Source of the DNA: Cybelea sp963824595
GTDB lineage: Bacteria; Vulcanimicrobiota; Vulcanimicrobiia; Vulcanimicrobiales; Vulcanimicrobiaceae
Direction of reading: 5' to 3'
NCBI GenBank assembly: GCA_963824595.1
Contig: CAWGPY010000002.1
Coordinates: forward strand, 124,001 to 188,000
Length of the DNA: 64,000 bases
The notes below the pieces were generated by a model. That model searched no databases and was not told where the DNA came from. It was given only the letters and a program-made list of their open reading frames with translations. The stretch's first letter is position 1; each line of letters starts with the position of its first letter. The translations under genes and the position numbers were made by a program. This document shows positions 38,078 through 46,358 of the stretch, in pieces.

Positions 38078-38382
38078 GTGAAACGTTCTCGTCGCAACCA
38101 CACGCCGGCCTTCAAGGCCAAAGTGGCGGTGGCCGCAATCAAGGGCGATCAGACGGTCGCCGAGCTCGCCAAACGCTTCGACGTTCATCCCAACTCGATC
38201 GTGCAGTGGAAAGCCGAACTGCTCGAGCGAGCCGGCGAGATCTTCGAGGGTGCCCGACCGGCCAAGGGCAAGCCGAAACCGATGTCCGTGACCTTCATGC
38301 CAAGATCGGCCAGCTGGCGCTGGAGAACGATTTTTTAGAACGCGCGCTCGGGCGTATCGACGGGCCGAGCGCAAAGCGATGA
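38078..38382 (+). pseudogene. IS3-family orfA, frameshifted
   Basis: MKRSRRNHTPAFKAKVAVAA onward has the HTH (QTVAELAKRFDVHPNSIVQW) and reads to GKPKP. A missing base near 38283 moves the leucine-zipper part (DVRDLHAKIGQLALENDFLE, RALGRIDGPSAKR) into another frame, ending at 38382. It normally provides DNA binding for transposition. Ribosome-binding site AAAAGGAG is present. Its stop overlaps the orfB start as ATGA. Confidence 0.75.
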
Positions 38383-39205
38383 TCGATCGCAAGCATGAAC
38401 TGTCGGTCGTGCGCCAAGCGAACCTGCTCAATCTTTCGCGCGAGCTCGTATCTACAACGTTCCAACGCCAGTATCGGACGACGATCTGAGGCTGATGCGC
38501 GAAATCGACGAACTGCACACGGAACGACCGTTTGCCGGAGCGCGGCTGCTGCGCGATCTCCTCAAGCGGAAGGGTTACAAAGTTGGCCGCCGGCACGTCG
38601 GGACGCTGATGGACCTGATGGGCATTGAGGCGCTGTATCGGAAAAAGAGAGCGACGAAGCGCAATCCCGCGCATCCGATCTATCCCGACCTTCTCAGAAG
38701 CCTCGTCGTCGATCGGCCGAATCAAGTCTGGGCCGCGGATATCAGCTACATTCCGATGCGGCGCGGATTTCTCTACCTCTTCGCAATCCTGGACTGGAGC
38801 TCGCGCAAAGTGCTGAGCTGGCGCCTTTCCAACAGCCTCACTACGGATTTCTGCATCGATGCCGTCGAGGCCGCGATCGCGCAGTTCGGCAAGCCGGAAA
38901 TCTTCAACACGGATCAAGGCTGCCAATTCACATCGCTAGAGTTCACCGAGATGCTCAAGGCGCACGGCATTGCGATCAGCATGGACGGCAAGGGTGCTTG
39001 GCGCGACAACGTCTTCGTAGAACGATTCTGGCGTACGCTCAAGTATGACGAGGTTTACCTCCGGGCGTACGAGACTGCGAGCGAGGCCAAGCATTTCATC
39101 GGGCGGTTCATCGCGTTCTACAACGAGCACCGCCCGCACTCATCGCTCGGCGCTCGGACGCCGGACGAGGTGTACTTCACTCAGCCGACCAAGAAGGCGG
39201 CATAA
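38379..39205 (+). pseudogene. IS3-family orfB DDE transposase, 5' frameshift
   Basis: The start MIDRKHELSVVRQANLLNLS is in one frame; a shift near 38445 moves to YNVPTPVSDDDLRLMREIDE and the intact remainder. The catalytic core is complete: first Asp in VWAADISYIP, second in FNTDQGCQFTS, Glu in VERFWRTLKYDEVYL. From the internal ATG at 38495 a 236-aa protein containing all catalytic residues could still be made. Full activity is doubtful. Confidence 0.8.
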
Positions 39206-39300
39206 CCGGCGACGCCATCACATAGCCAGGACTGGATTTCTGTTCGAAAAACCGGCGCCACCTCTGCAGCGCGGCCGTGCGATCGCATGCTCCAATAGAC

Positions 39301-39627
39301 CTAAATGAATAACGTGCAAGCGTCAGCGACAGCGACGGCGTAGCCGACTGCGAACGCGGCGAGCCCGAAAGCTAGCGCCACAATGAGCAGCGGTTTTAGC
39401 CGAACAAAGTAGCCGATTATGAACGCGGCTAGAACGCATCCGACATAAATAGTGAAGTGGTCTAGAAAAGACAGAAAAAGCTCAAGCGCAACGCCCCAAA
39501 GAAACGGTCGATCAGCCAGGCACGCTCGAATCGCGAAGCCCAAAGAAAACGTGAACCAGATCGGGAGGATTAGAAAAGCTCCAAGTAAGCCACGCCCAAC
39601 ACTGATCTGTCGAGGTTGCAAAGTCAC
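39301..39627 (-). CDS. Small membrane protein behind a truncated leader
   Basis: About 108 aa from the GTG at 39627, with four hydrophobic helices (LLGAFLILPIWFTFSLGFAI, FLSFLDHFTIYVGCVLAAFI, LLIVALAFGLAAFAVGYAVA). The frame is open to 39726, but that part is the leader sequence read in a wrong frame. No family recognised. Downstream of the 37-codon leader mini-ORF 39650-39763. Confidence 0.5.
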   Translation of the reverse strand: MTLQPRQISVGRGLLGAFLILPIWFTFSLGFAIRACLADRPFLWGVALELFLSFLDHFTIYVGCVLAAFIIGYFVRLKPLLIVALAFGLAAFAVGYAVAVADACTLFI

Positions 39628-39649
39628 GACTTGTGATATGCCAAGGTAG

Positions 39650-39763
39650 CTAGTCTCCCAGCGTGATTGTGCGAATCGGCGGCTGCGATCCGCCGCACTC
39701 GGCCAGCAACGCAGCAGCCGCGCCAATGCCTAAGGCGTAGCGGCTAAGTCCCAAGCTCTTCAT
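39650..39763 (-). pseudogene. Leader-only remnant of a lipoprotein gene
   Basis: ATG 39763 reads MKSLGLSRYALGIGAAAALL then AECGGSQPPIRT and stops after 37 codons. The signal peptide and QPPI segment are standard, but the lipobox Gly before Cys is Glu (LAEC), which should block lipidation. The mature part has been replaced by unrelated sequence holding the 39301 gene. Confidence 0.65.
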
Positions 39764-39796
39764 TTCTCTGCTCCTCATTCCGGGAACGCGCGGGGG

Positions 39797-40777
39797 CTAA
39801 TGCGGTGCGACGCTGACGGTTACGCTAGAAAAACCGAACGTTCTGTGGTCGTAACTTCCGAATTTAGTAATAAGTTTGGTCGGCTTGCCGCCCTTGGGAT
39901 ATCTCCAAATGCCAACGTTTTGTTCACGGGTGCCATGTTCGTTATACGCAACGATTATCGAGCCTTTATAGATCCACGACTGTGACAGCCTGTTTCGAAC
40001 CTTTCCAAGCCTCGTTTGCCCAACAACCGTAGCCATAGAACCTGAGATCGAAAGCCGTGATATAGTGGGTTGCCCTTCACTGATGGATTCATAAGACAGG
40101 TGTTGACCGTCCCACTGTACGTGCCCGGGTTGACCGACTGTTTGCTCCAGCGATAGCTGAGTAAACGCCTTATCGCCCTTCAGCAACTCCGAAAGAGCTG
40201 AGTTTTGAAGGTCGTACCCCGAAACGAATAGATTGCCAGAGTCGTCATAGGCGCAATAACGAGCGTCAATAAGGGTGTTATAGGTCGTCGGAGTCGCGGA
40301 CCCCGCGGCGAAGATTGCAAGAGAGCCGGTGCTATAAACGACCGCTAAGTCCCCACTTTTTGGGTCCACGGAACAGCCACCGGCTTCGCTGCTTGGCAAC
40401 GTGAATTCGTTGCTTGGTGCCGTGCCACCGTGGGCAAACTCCACTACTTCCGTCCCGTTTGAGACGTAGACGTTCCCCGCGCTGTCCGAGCAACTGCCAC
40501 CGCTTTCGCTGTCATAGCCGGTTATCGCCCCGACAAGCGTGCCTTTCGGATACGACAATATGCATATTCCGTCGCAACCTCCAACGGCATAGATTAAGGT
40601 GGTGCTTATCGCCGGGAGCATCCACGATCCGCGGCGATCGGCGTGCGTCGCGACCGCATGGCCTTGCGGACTCGCGCCCGGCGCCCCGGTCGGCGGCTGC
40701 GCTCCGCCGCACCCAGCCAGCAATGCCGAAGCCGCGCCCATCGCTAAGGCGTAGCGGCTCAGTCCCAAGCTTTTCAT
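39797..40777 (-). CDS. Propeller-type lipoprotein, GCGGAQPP family
   Basis: 326 aa. Leader MKSLGLSRYALAMGAASALL, lipobox LAGC, strong AGGAGCAC site. Then the usual GSWMLPA segment and propeller blocks: SCSDSAGNVYVSN, GCSVDPKSGDLAVVY, CAYDDSGNLFVSG, VQWDGQHLSY, ISRLSISGSMATVVG, IWRYPKGGKPTK. Function unknown; closely related in order of blocks to the 35469 and 46359 proteins. Confidence 0.83.
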   Translation of the reverse strand: MKSLGLSRYALAMGAASALLAGCGGAQPPTGAPGASPQGHAVATHADRRGSWMLPAISTTLIYAVGGCDGICILSYPKGTLVGAITGYDSESGGSCSDSAGNVYVSNGTEVVEFAHGGTAPSNEFTLPSSEAGGCSVDPKSGDLAVVYSTGSLAIFAAGSATPTTYNTLIDARYCAYDDSGNLFVSGYDLQNSALSELLKGDKAFTQLSLEQTVGQPGHVQWDGQHLSYESISEGQPTISRLSISGSMATVVGQTRLGKVRNRLSQSWIYKGSIIVAYNEHGTREQNVGIWRYPKGGKPTKLITKFGSYDHRTFGFSSVTVSVAPH

Positions 40778-40804
40778 TTCTTGTGCTCCTTGCTCGGTGC
40801 AGCG

Positions 40805-41812
40805 TCACTGCCAACTAAAGACTACGAGCCCGTCGCCTGTCGCGTTCTTCCAACCGGACCACGTACGAAACTTGAGCGCGCTCGGTTCAATGTAAGAGGA
40901 GCCGCCACCACCGCCACCGCCTGCTGTGCCGCTTCCGCCGCCGCCTCCGCCTTCGCCACCGCCACCGCCGCCACCGCCGAAGTAACCACCCCCACCACCG
41001 CCGCCTGCGCCGCCGGTGGTATCACTTGTCTCCCCAAGACCTCCCTTGCCTCCGTCGCCTCCCATGCCAAGTCTTCCTGACACACCACGGTGCCCTCGGG
41101 TGCACCAGTAACACTCTTTCCGTGCGCCGCGGCCACGGTTGCCGCCCTGACTTTGTGTCGCACCGCCACCACCGCGACCGCTGTTGTAGTAGCCGCCCTC
41201 GCTGCCTGGCCTGCCGACGAGTCCCCCGCCAACACCACCAGCGCCCCCGCCAGTTCCATAGCCTCCCTGACCGCCACCACCTGCGGCAACAAGAATACGA
41301 TCCTTAGTCCTTGCGCCGCCTTCGCGCACGTCAGAAGCGCCGCCGCCACCGAAACCAAACTCGAAACGTCCAGGATTGCCGCCGCCATTGAAGCCACCGT
41401 AGAAGCGGCCTCCGCTTAATTCGACTCCCGCACCTCCAACGAAGACGTATAATGTTTCGCCGGGATGAACCGGGATTTCGGCGAAGGCCCGGCCCCCAAG
41501 TCCGCTGGTGCTTCGGTAAGAAAGTATACCTCCGCCCGCAGCACCTCGCGCGACGATATTGATGCGGCTCACACCCGAAGGCACCCTGAACGACTGCCGC
41601 GCACCCGTGTATTTAAACGTGTGATGGTACGGACGGCCTCCTAAAGGCTTGGTCTGTAGAAAAGACCTACCGATCGACCCTCGTGCTGGTTGTGCCTCGC
41701 TTCGCATCGCACCCGGCGCGCCGACCGGCGGCTGCGATCCGCCGCAGGCTGCGAGCAATGCCGCGGCGATGCTGGCGCAGAACGCGCTTCGGCGTGACGT
41801 TGAAACCTTCAT
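40805..41812 (-). CDS. Glycine-rich lipoprotein
   Basis: 335 aa. Leader with lipobox LAAC and GGSQPPVGAPGAM, then HHTFKYTGARQSFRVPSGVS, a domain with long poly-Gly tracts (GGGGASD, GGGGQGGYGTGGG, GGGGGGGYFGGGG) and a C-terminal SYIEPSALKFRTW. This matches the bacterial glycine-rich 'ALK/LTK-like' domain type. Such domains form polyglycine-II-like or adhesive structures; role here unknown. No clear ribosome-binding site. Paralogue at 43849. Confidence 0.8.
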   Translation of the reverse strand: MKVSTSRRSAFCASIAAALLAACGGSQPPVGAPGAMRSEAQPARGSIGRSFLQTKPLGGRPYHHTFKYTGARQSFRVPSGVSRINIVARGAAGGGILSYRSTSGLGGRAFAEIPVHPGETLYVFVGGAGVELSGGRFYGGFNGGGNPGRFEFGFGGGGASDVREGGARTKDRILVAAGGGGQGGYGTGGGAGGVGGGLVGRPGSEGGYYNSGRGGGGATQSQGGNRGRGARKECYWCTRGHRGVSGRLGMGGDGGKGGLGETSDTTGGAGGGGGGGYFGGGGGGGGEGGGGGGSGTAGGGGGGGSSYIEPSALKFRTWSGWKNATGDGLVVFSWQ

Positions 41813-41894
41813 TATTATAGTTGTGCCTACTACGGAAAATTACGACTCGGCCGTTACCGGGAGCCGCTCCGTTTTTGTATTCAACGTTGCCTCC

Positions 41895-43202
41895 CTACCG
41901 CTCGATGCTATAGACAGCCCCAAGGTTGTTTGCACCACCGGAGGGGTGAGTCCCATATATTAGTCCATTTCTAGCAACGAGCGGCCACCCGGGGACGCCG
42001 CCATCTTGCCCGTGTTGCCCATGAAATCTGTGAAGAAGGCGTTCTTTGCCCGAACGCGTTACATCAAAGACCGTCCCGCATGTGCTGTTGGACCCGCATC
42101 TGTTACCGCCCTCAGCCGTACCGTAGAATATTCCGTTGAGCGGCAGAAGCCCGCCGCTTGGCTCCTTGCTATTTCGACCGCCGACGAAGCTATAGATGAT
42201 GCTATAGCTCTCGCTCGTAGAGGATGGAATCAGTCGAAAGAACGTTCCGCATCCGCCGAAACTGGCGCACGCTCCACCCGTCCCGCCGTCAATGGTAGTG
42301 CCGTAGAGCGCGCTGCCTACGTTAACGAGGCCTCCTCCTGGATTCTCGCCATCGGGTGCGCCGTTAAAATCATGGAGCACCCGCTCTTTGCCGGCAGTCG
42401 AGACCTCGAAGATCGTTCCACAACCGTGATAGCACGCGCCGCTGCCGCCAACCCACGTGGCGCCATAGAGCTCTCCATTCGCCGCAACCAGTGCCCCGAC
42501 CGGATTTTCGCCGTCGTGCGGATAGCCTCTGAAGCGGTGGAGTATCCGTTCCCTTCCAGACGTGTCCATTTCGAAAACCGTCCCGCATCCTCCGGCGCAT
42601 CGCGTGCTGCCGCCACCGTAGTACGTCGTGCCGTACAGTTTGCCGTTGAGCGCAATCAAGCTCGCAAATGGAGTTGCCCCATCGCTGCCGCCGTTGAAAC
42701 TATAGAGCACGCTTTCAGCGCCGGACGTCGTGATCGTAAAGACCGCTCCGCAACCGCCGCGTGGTGAGCCGCATCCTCCGCCGCCACCCTGTGTCGTGCT
42801 GTAAAGCGTCCCATTCACATTGAGCAACGCAAACTGCGGCCAAGCGGCGTCCGGAGGGCCTTTAAAACTGTAAAGTACCTTCTTCGAACCGGTCGTGCTC
42901 ATGCGGAAGACAGTCCCGCAGCCGTTGCTATCGTTACAAGGCGATTCCAAATACCCGCCGGACGACGTTGTGCCGTACAGCAGGCCCTTTACGAAAATCA
43001 AGCCGGCAGAAGGGAAATCGCCGTCCGAGCCACCCTTGAAGCTATACAGCAGCTTATAGCCGCCACTATTGAATGGATCCGCGGAAAAACCGTTGACTTG
43101 ATGCGCCGGGCGCGGCACGCCGATCGGGGACTGCAATCCGCCGCAGCCCGCAAATAGCGCAGCCGCGCCGATCGTAAGCGCGAAGCGAAGCAAGTATCCC
43201 AT
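41895..43202 (-). CDS. GloVer (TIGR03803-type) repeat lipoprotein
   Basis: About 435 aa from the ATG at 43202, which has a GGAGG eight bases upstream; an ATG two codons earlier is too close. Signal peptide with lipobox FAGC. About eight repeats of the Gloeo/Verruco type, each ending LYGTTxxGG...GCGTVFxxxxSG(K/A)E(R)xLYSFxGxxDG. These make a beta-propeller. Several Cys pairs (CNDSNGCGT, CGSPRGGCGA) may form disulfides. A cas1-tail remnant lies directly upstream. Confidence 0.83.
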   Translation of the reverse strand: MGYLLRFALTIGAAALFAGCGGLQSPIGVPRPAHQVNGFSADPFNSGGYKLLYSFKGGSDGDFPSAGLIFVKGLLYGTTSSGGYLESPCNDSNGCGTVFRMSTTGSKKVLYSFKGPPDAAWPQFALLNVNGTLYSTTQGGGGGCGSPRGGCGAVFTITTSGAESVLYSFNGGSDGATPFASLIALNGKLYGTTYYGGGSTRCAGGCGTVFEMDTSGRERILHRFRGYPHDGENPVGALVAANGELYGATWVGGSGACYHGCGTIFEVSTAGKERVLHDFNGAPDGENPGGGLVNVGSALYGTTIDGGTGGACASFGGCGTFFRLIPSSTSESYSIIYSFVGGRNSKEPSGGLLPLNGIFYGTAEGGNRCGSNSTCGTVFDVTRSGKERLLHRFHGQHGQDGGVPGWPLVARNGLIYGTHPSGGANNLGAVYSIER

Positions 43203-43282
43203 AAGCATGCCTCCAGAGGCAGCACGGACGAGCGGACGATAACGTTCGCCTTTGTTGCCAGCTATCCCAGCGTAGCAAGCGT

Positions 43283-43545
43283 CTACGAATCCGCGAGTCT
43301 ACGCAGAGCTTCCCAATGCCGCGGATGCGGCACCCTCGCTCCGGCCCGTACGCGCGCGCACGCTGCGAGCGATAAGCCCGTCGCGGCCGCGATCTCCGCA
43401 AGCGTGAATGCGTCGAGCTTCGGCGCGATCTCGCGGTTGAACCACGCGTCGTCACGCTAGTCCGGATGCTCGCGCGCCCAGCCGCGATTGCGGCGATGAC
43501 CCTCGCTGATCGCGTCGCCTCGCGCGCGGTTCACGGCTTCCGCGG
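43283..43545 (-). pseudogene. Remnant of a Cas1-type C-terminal HTH tail
   Basis: Reads AVNRARGDAISEGHRRNRGW, AREHPD, stop, RDDAWFNREIAPKLDAFTLA, EIAAATGLSLAACARVRAGA, RVPHPRHWEALRRLADS, stop. It is collinear with the tail of the cas1 gene ending at 29824 (DEAWFKREIAPKLDGFSLNE...). Only about 85 codons survive; the Cas1 core is absent. Placed just upstream of the GloVer gene at 41895. Confidence 0.75.
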
Positions 43546-43594
43546 TACGGTCGCTTCGCGACAGCCTAATTTTGAATCTCACGGCCCGCCTGGG

Positions 43595-43680
43595 ACACGA
43601 TCCGCCGCGCTATGCTGCCATGCCGCTCGGCCGCAATGCTCGCAAAGCCCAAAGCCCCCCAAGGGCAAAGCCAGGTAAGC
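43595..43680. repeat. GC-rich dispersed repeat, copy 7 (reverse)
   Basis: CCGCCGCGCTATGCTGCCAT (43603-43622), then CGCTCGGCCGCAATGCTCGC and AAAGCCCAAAGCCCC. Between it and the gene ending at 43849 there is no gene, only a 17-base tandem duplication, CTTTCTTCGTCTCTCCG, at 43783-43816. Confidence 0.65.
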
Positions 43681-43848
43681 GATCTTTGCTCGCATGCGGC
43701 CGCGTCTTCGCATCTCGGAACGGGTGCCAACTCATCAGCGATGAGGGGCCTCGATCGGAATCGTTGCCCAACACTCGAAAAGCTTTCTTCGTCTCTCCGC
43801 TTTCTTCGTCTCTCCGGATGTAGGCCCCGAATTAACAAACCGCAGAGT

Positions 43849-44793
43849 TTATTCCCAAGCGAAGACCACGAGGCCGGTGGGAACCGTGCTCTTCCAGCCT
43901 TGCCAGCTGCGGTACTTTATTGCGCTGGGTTCGATGTATGACGAACCGCCGCCGCCGCCGCCAGCTGCTTCGTAATCATCGGAAGAAGATTCCTCGCCAG
44001 CGCCGCCGCCGCCGCCGCCATAATAGCCGCTCCCAGCACCTCCGCCTCCGGCATATGCGTCTCCTGACGAACCGCCAGAGCCGCCGTCGCCGCCTACGCC
44101 CAGCGATCCGCCGATGCCCGAACCTCCAGTTGAACCGCCTGCGCCTCCGGGTCCGCCGTTATACTGCGTTCCGCCTCCACCGCCGCCACCTGGGGTTTCG
44201 TCGCCGGAACCGGCGCTTCCGGAGCCTCCGATGCTGCCGCCTCCCCTTCCCCCGCTTCCTCCGGTGTCGGCCGACTCGTCGCCGTTGGCGCCGTAGCCTC
44301 CGCCGCCTCCGGCTACGAGAATGCGATCCGCCAGTTTATAGCCGCCCCGCCGTATATCCGATGCGCCGCCACCTCCGTATCCCGTGCAGTCGCAAGAGGC
44401 TCCGGCGCCGCCGTTACCACCGCCGTTAAAGCCGCCGGCCTGTCCCGACCCGGCACCGCCAACGAATACATACAGCTGCTCTCCCGGCGTGACCCGAATG
44501 ATGGCGAGCACGCGGCCAGCGCGCACGCCAACGCTCGAACCCGGGCCCGCACCCATACCGCCGCGGGCAACGATATGGAGTTTCTTGACGCCGGCCGGCA
44601 CGATGAATGACTGCCTGCTGCCGGTATAGTGAAACGTTTTGTGATATGGAAGACTGCCGTCGGGTGCAGCTATCGCGTCGGGTGCAGCTACCGTGGGAAC
44701 GGTACCGGTGCCGCTGCCTCCACCGCAACCTGCGAGCAACGCGGCTGCCGCGCCGATGGTTAAGGCGTAGCGACTAAGTGCCAAGCTCTTCAT
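43849..44793 (-). CDS. Glycine-rich lipoprotein, MKSLALS leader
   Basis: 314 aa from ATG 44793 behind CAAGGAGCAGAG. Leader MKSLALSRYALTIGAAAALL, lipobox LAGC. Mature part: YHKTFHYTGSRQSFIVPAGV, ITRVTPGEQLYVFVGGAGSG-like strands, poly-Gly tracts and a C-terminal SSYIEPSAIKYRSWQGWK, VVFAWE. It is a paralogue of 40805-41812, but with the MKSLxLSRYALTIGAAAALL leader used by the propeller genes, showing leader sharing across unrelated mature proteins. Confidence 0.82.
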   Translation of the reverse strand: MKSLALSRYALTIGAAAALLAGCGGGSGTGTVPTVAAPDAIAAPDGSLPYHKTFHYTGSRQSFIVPAGVKKLHIVARGGMGAGPGSSVGVRAGRVLAIIRVTPGEQLYVFVGGAGSGQAGGFNGGGNGGAGASCDCTGYGGGGASDIRRGGYKLADRILVAGGGGGYGANGDESADTGGSGGRGGGSIGGSGSAGSGDETPGGGGGGGTQYNGGPGGAGGSTGGSGIGGSLGVGGDGGSGGSSGDAYAGGGGAGSGYYGGGGGGAGEESSSDDYEAAGGGGGGSSYIEPSAIKYRSWQGWKSTVPTGLVVFAWE

Positions 44794-44849
44794 ATGCTCT
44801 GCTCCTTGCTCCGTGAACGCCACGGCGCCCGGGAACGTTTCGGCCTAGC

Positions 44850-44960
44850 CCGCCTGATCCCCCGCGCGGGCAAAGCCGCTACGCGATCCGCGCCGCTATG
44901 CTGCCGTGCTGCGCTGCGCAATGCCCGCAAAGCCCAACACCTGCAATGCAGCGCGGCCTC
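44850..44960. repeat. GC-rich dispersed repeat, copy 8, joined to a lipoprotein leader
   Basis: Reverse orientation: CCGCGCCGCTATGCTGCCGT (44888-44907), GCGCAATGCCCGCAAAGCCC. It is continuous with the CGGCCTAGCC...GGCGCC...GTGAACGCCACGGCG upstream region of the 43849-44793 gene. No gene seen in 44794-45033. Confidence 0.7.
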
Positions 44961-45033
44961 GCGATCGCGACGGGGGATGGTGCCAGTAGGGGCTGGTACG
45001 CTCTCATAATAATGCTTTTCCGCTGCGCGGCTT

Positions 45034-46032
45034 TCAAAAACTCTGGCCGTTGCTCAGCGCAACGCCCTGAATTATGGTGTCGTCCTCGTCTTTGACGTAC
45101 ACGTTCGGATGCTTTGCAAAGGGATATTTGACGCCAAAGATCACGCCTTCTTCCGCCGCGATGAAGAGATTGGGGTCTTTGTTCTGCCGGAGCGCGAGTT
45201 GGTTTGGCGTGTCGGAGACGGGGACCTCGGCCGAAGGCGTCACTTGGCCGGGTGGGAAGACGTCGATCCGGCCGTAACCACTCTCTACGACGAGAATCTT
45301 GCCGCGGCTGTCGACGATGAGGCCCTGCGGCTCCTCGAGGGACATGCCGAGAACGGTGCCCTTAGACGAGCCGGGCGCGAACTCTTCGATGCTGGAGCCC
45401 GTTTCGGCGCGAAAGGCGACGTAAAGGTTACCCTGCTGGTCGAAATCCATCCCGTCGACCTCGCTTCCCGCCGTCGGAATCACCTTGTCGGACATCCCGG
45501 CGCCGCCCAAGTATTCGACGACGGTGCCGTTGCCTGCGTTACCGACGAAGACGTTGCCGTACCGGTCGACGATGGGATAGAGCGGGCGGTTGAGATCCTT
45601 GGAATAGGTCAGGCCCGGCGAGGTGGCTCCCGCTGGATAAGCGGTGACCGTATTGTTGGACTGATTGGCCACGTAGAGCGTGCGGTATTTGTCGACGTAC
45701 ATGCCCCAGGGTTCGCTCACCCCCGTCGTAATCGTGCCGATGGGAGATTTCAGAGCGCCCTTCTGGGGATAGATCAGCACGTCTGAAGCGTACTCCTCGG
45801 AGACATAGAGCAGTCGGGTCCCGGGAACCTTCGCAGCGGGAGAGAGCCAACCGGCTCGCCTTTGCGTCGGGCGCATTGGTACCCACGTGCCTCGTGGCAT
45901 AGGGGCGCGCCGCAAAGCGTCCGGCACCGCGCCTTGCGCATCGTGCATCTGCGCCGATCCACCGCAGCCGGCCAGTAATGCCGCAGCCACGCAACTCGTT
46001 AGCGTGTTGCGGCTAAGGTCCCAACGGTTCAT
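45034..46032 (-). CDS. NHL-like propeller lipoprotein
   Basis: 332 aa from the ATG at 46032, the one correctly spaced from AAGGAGCA; an ATG at 46038 is closer than ideal. Leader MNRWDLSRNTLTSCVAAALL, lipobox LAGC. The mature part has YNHL-style blades: WGMYVDKYRTLYVANQSNN, IVDRYGNVFVGNAGNGTVVE, GMDFDQQGNLYVAF, GLIVDSRGKILVVESGYG. Sequence differs from the CSD/GCAVD type, so this is a second propeller family using the same leader region. Confidence 0.82.
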   Translation of the reverse strand: MNRWDLSRNTLTSCVAAALLAGCGGSAQMHDAQGAVPDALRRAPMPRGTWVPMRPTQRRAGWLSPAAKVPGTRLLYVSEEYASDVLIYPQKGALKSPIGTITTGVSEPWGMYVDKYRTLYVANQSNNTVTAYPAGATSPGLTYSKDLNRPLYPIVDRYGNVFVGNAGNGTVVEYLGGAGMSDKVIPTAGSEVDGMDFDQQGNLYVAFRAETGSSIEEFAPGSSKGTVLGMSLEEPQGLIVDSRGKILVVESGYGRIDVFPPGQVTPSAEVPVSDTPNQLALRQNKDPNLFIAAEEGVIFGVKYPFAKHPNVYVKDEDDTIIQGVALSNGQSF

Positions 46033-46104
46033 ATCCATTGCTCCTTGCTCCGTGAACGCCACGGCGCCCAGCATCGCTTCGCCACGGCTGGGTTCAGTCC
46101 CAGC

Positions 46105-46203
46105 TTACGGGGTCAACGCGAAGACTGTGCCGTGCCCGTGCCTTCCTCCGCCAACGCGCTTTTCGTCGCCACTGGTGGTGCCGTAGAGCGCGGCATTTAC
46201 GCC
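46105..46203 (-). pseudogene. Orphan terminal GloVer repeat
   Basis: Reads GVNAALYGTTSGDEKRVGGG, RHGHGTVFALTP and a stop: one C-terminal repeat of a GloVer lipoprotein without the rest of the gene. It lies upstream of the 45034 gene leader, on the same strand. No other gene is supported in 46039-46358. Confidence 0.6.
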
Positions 46204-46358
46204 GGGACGTCCTCGGCGCAAGGCGAGCATTCAGCGTCCTCGCGGGCTCGCACCACATCGCGCAACGCCTCGTGCTCCGGATCCGGTGGATGGCATAGCC
46301 ACAGGCTCCCGCCTCGTAGCTTACCTGCAACTGCGCCGGCGAGCCTAGGTCCCTAGGT

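Larger units (their letters stand above)
37987..39268 (+). mobile_element. IS3-family insertion sequence, degenerate
   Basis: About 1.28 kb. Imperfect terminal inverted repeats: left TGAAGAGGTGGCCTCGGTTA, ACTGAACAG; right, reverse-complemented, TGCAGAGGTGGCGCCGGTTT, TTCGAACAG, both beginning TG as in the family. Inside are orfA (HTH) and orfB (DDE transposase), each with a frameshift. No convincing target duplication was seen; flanks read GGCGG and GCGCG. Confidence 0.8.

Noticed and set aside
38078..38382. Programmed -1 frameshift explaining the broken IS3 orfA
   Set aside because: IS3 elements shift between orfA and orfB, but here the break is inside orfA, before the zipper, and orfB has another break; decay is simpler.
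43920..44629. Plus-strand Pro- and Arg-rich proteins over the glycine-rich gene
   Set aside because: They are the complement of poly-Gly codons and show no start context; the minus-strand lipoprotein has signal peptide, lipobox and ribosome-binding site.
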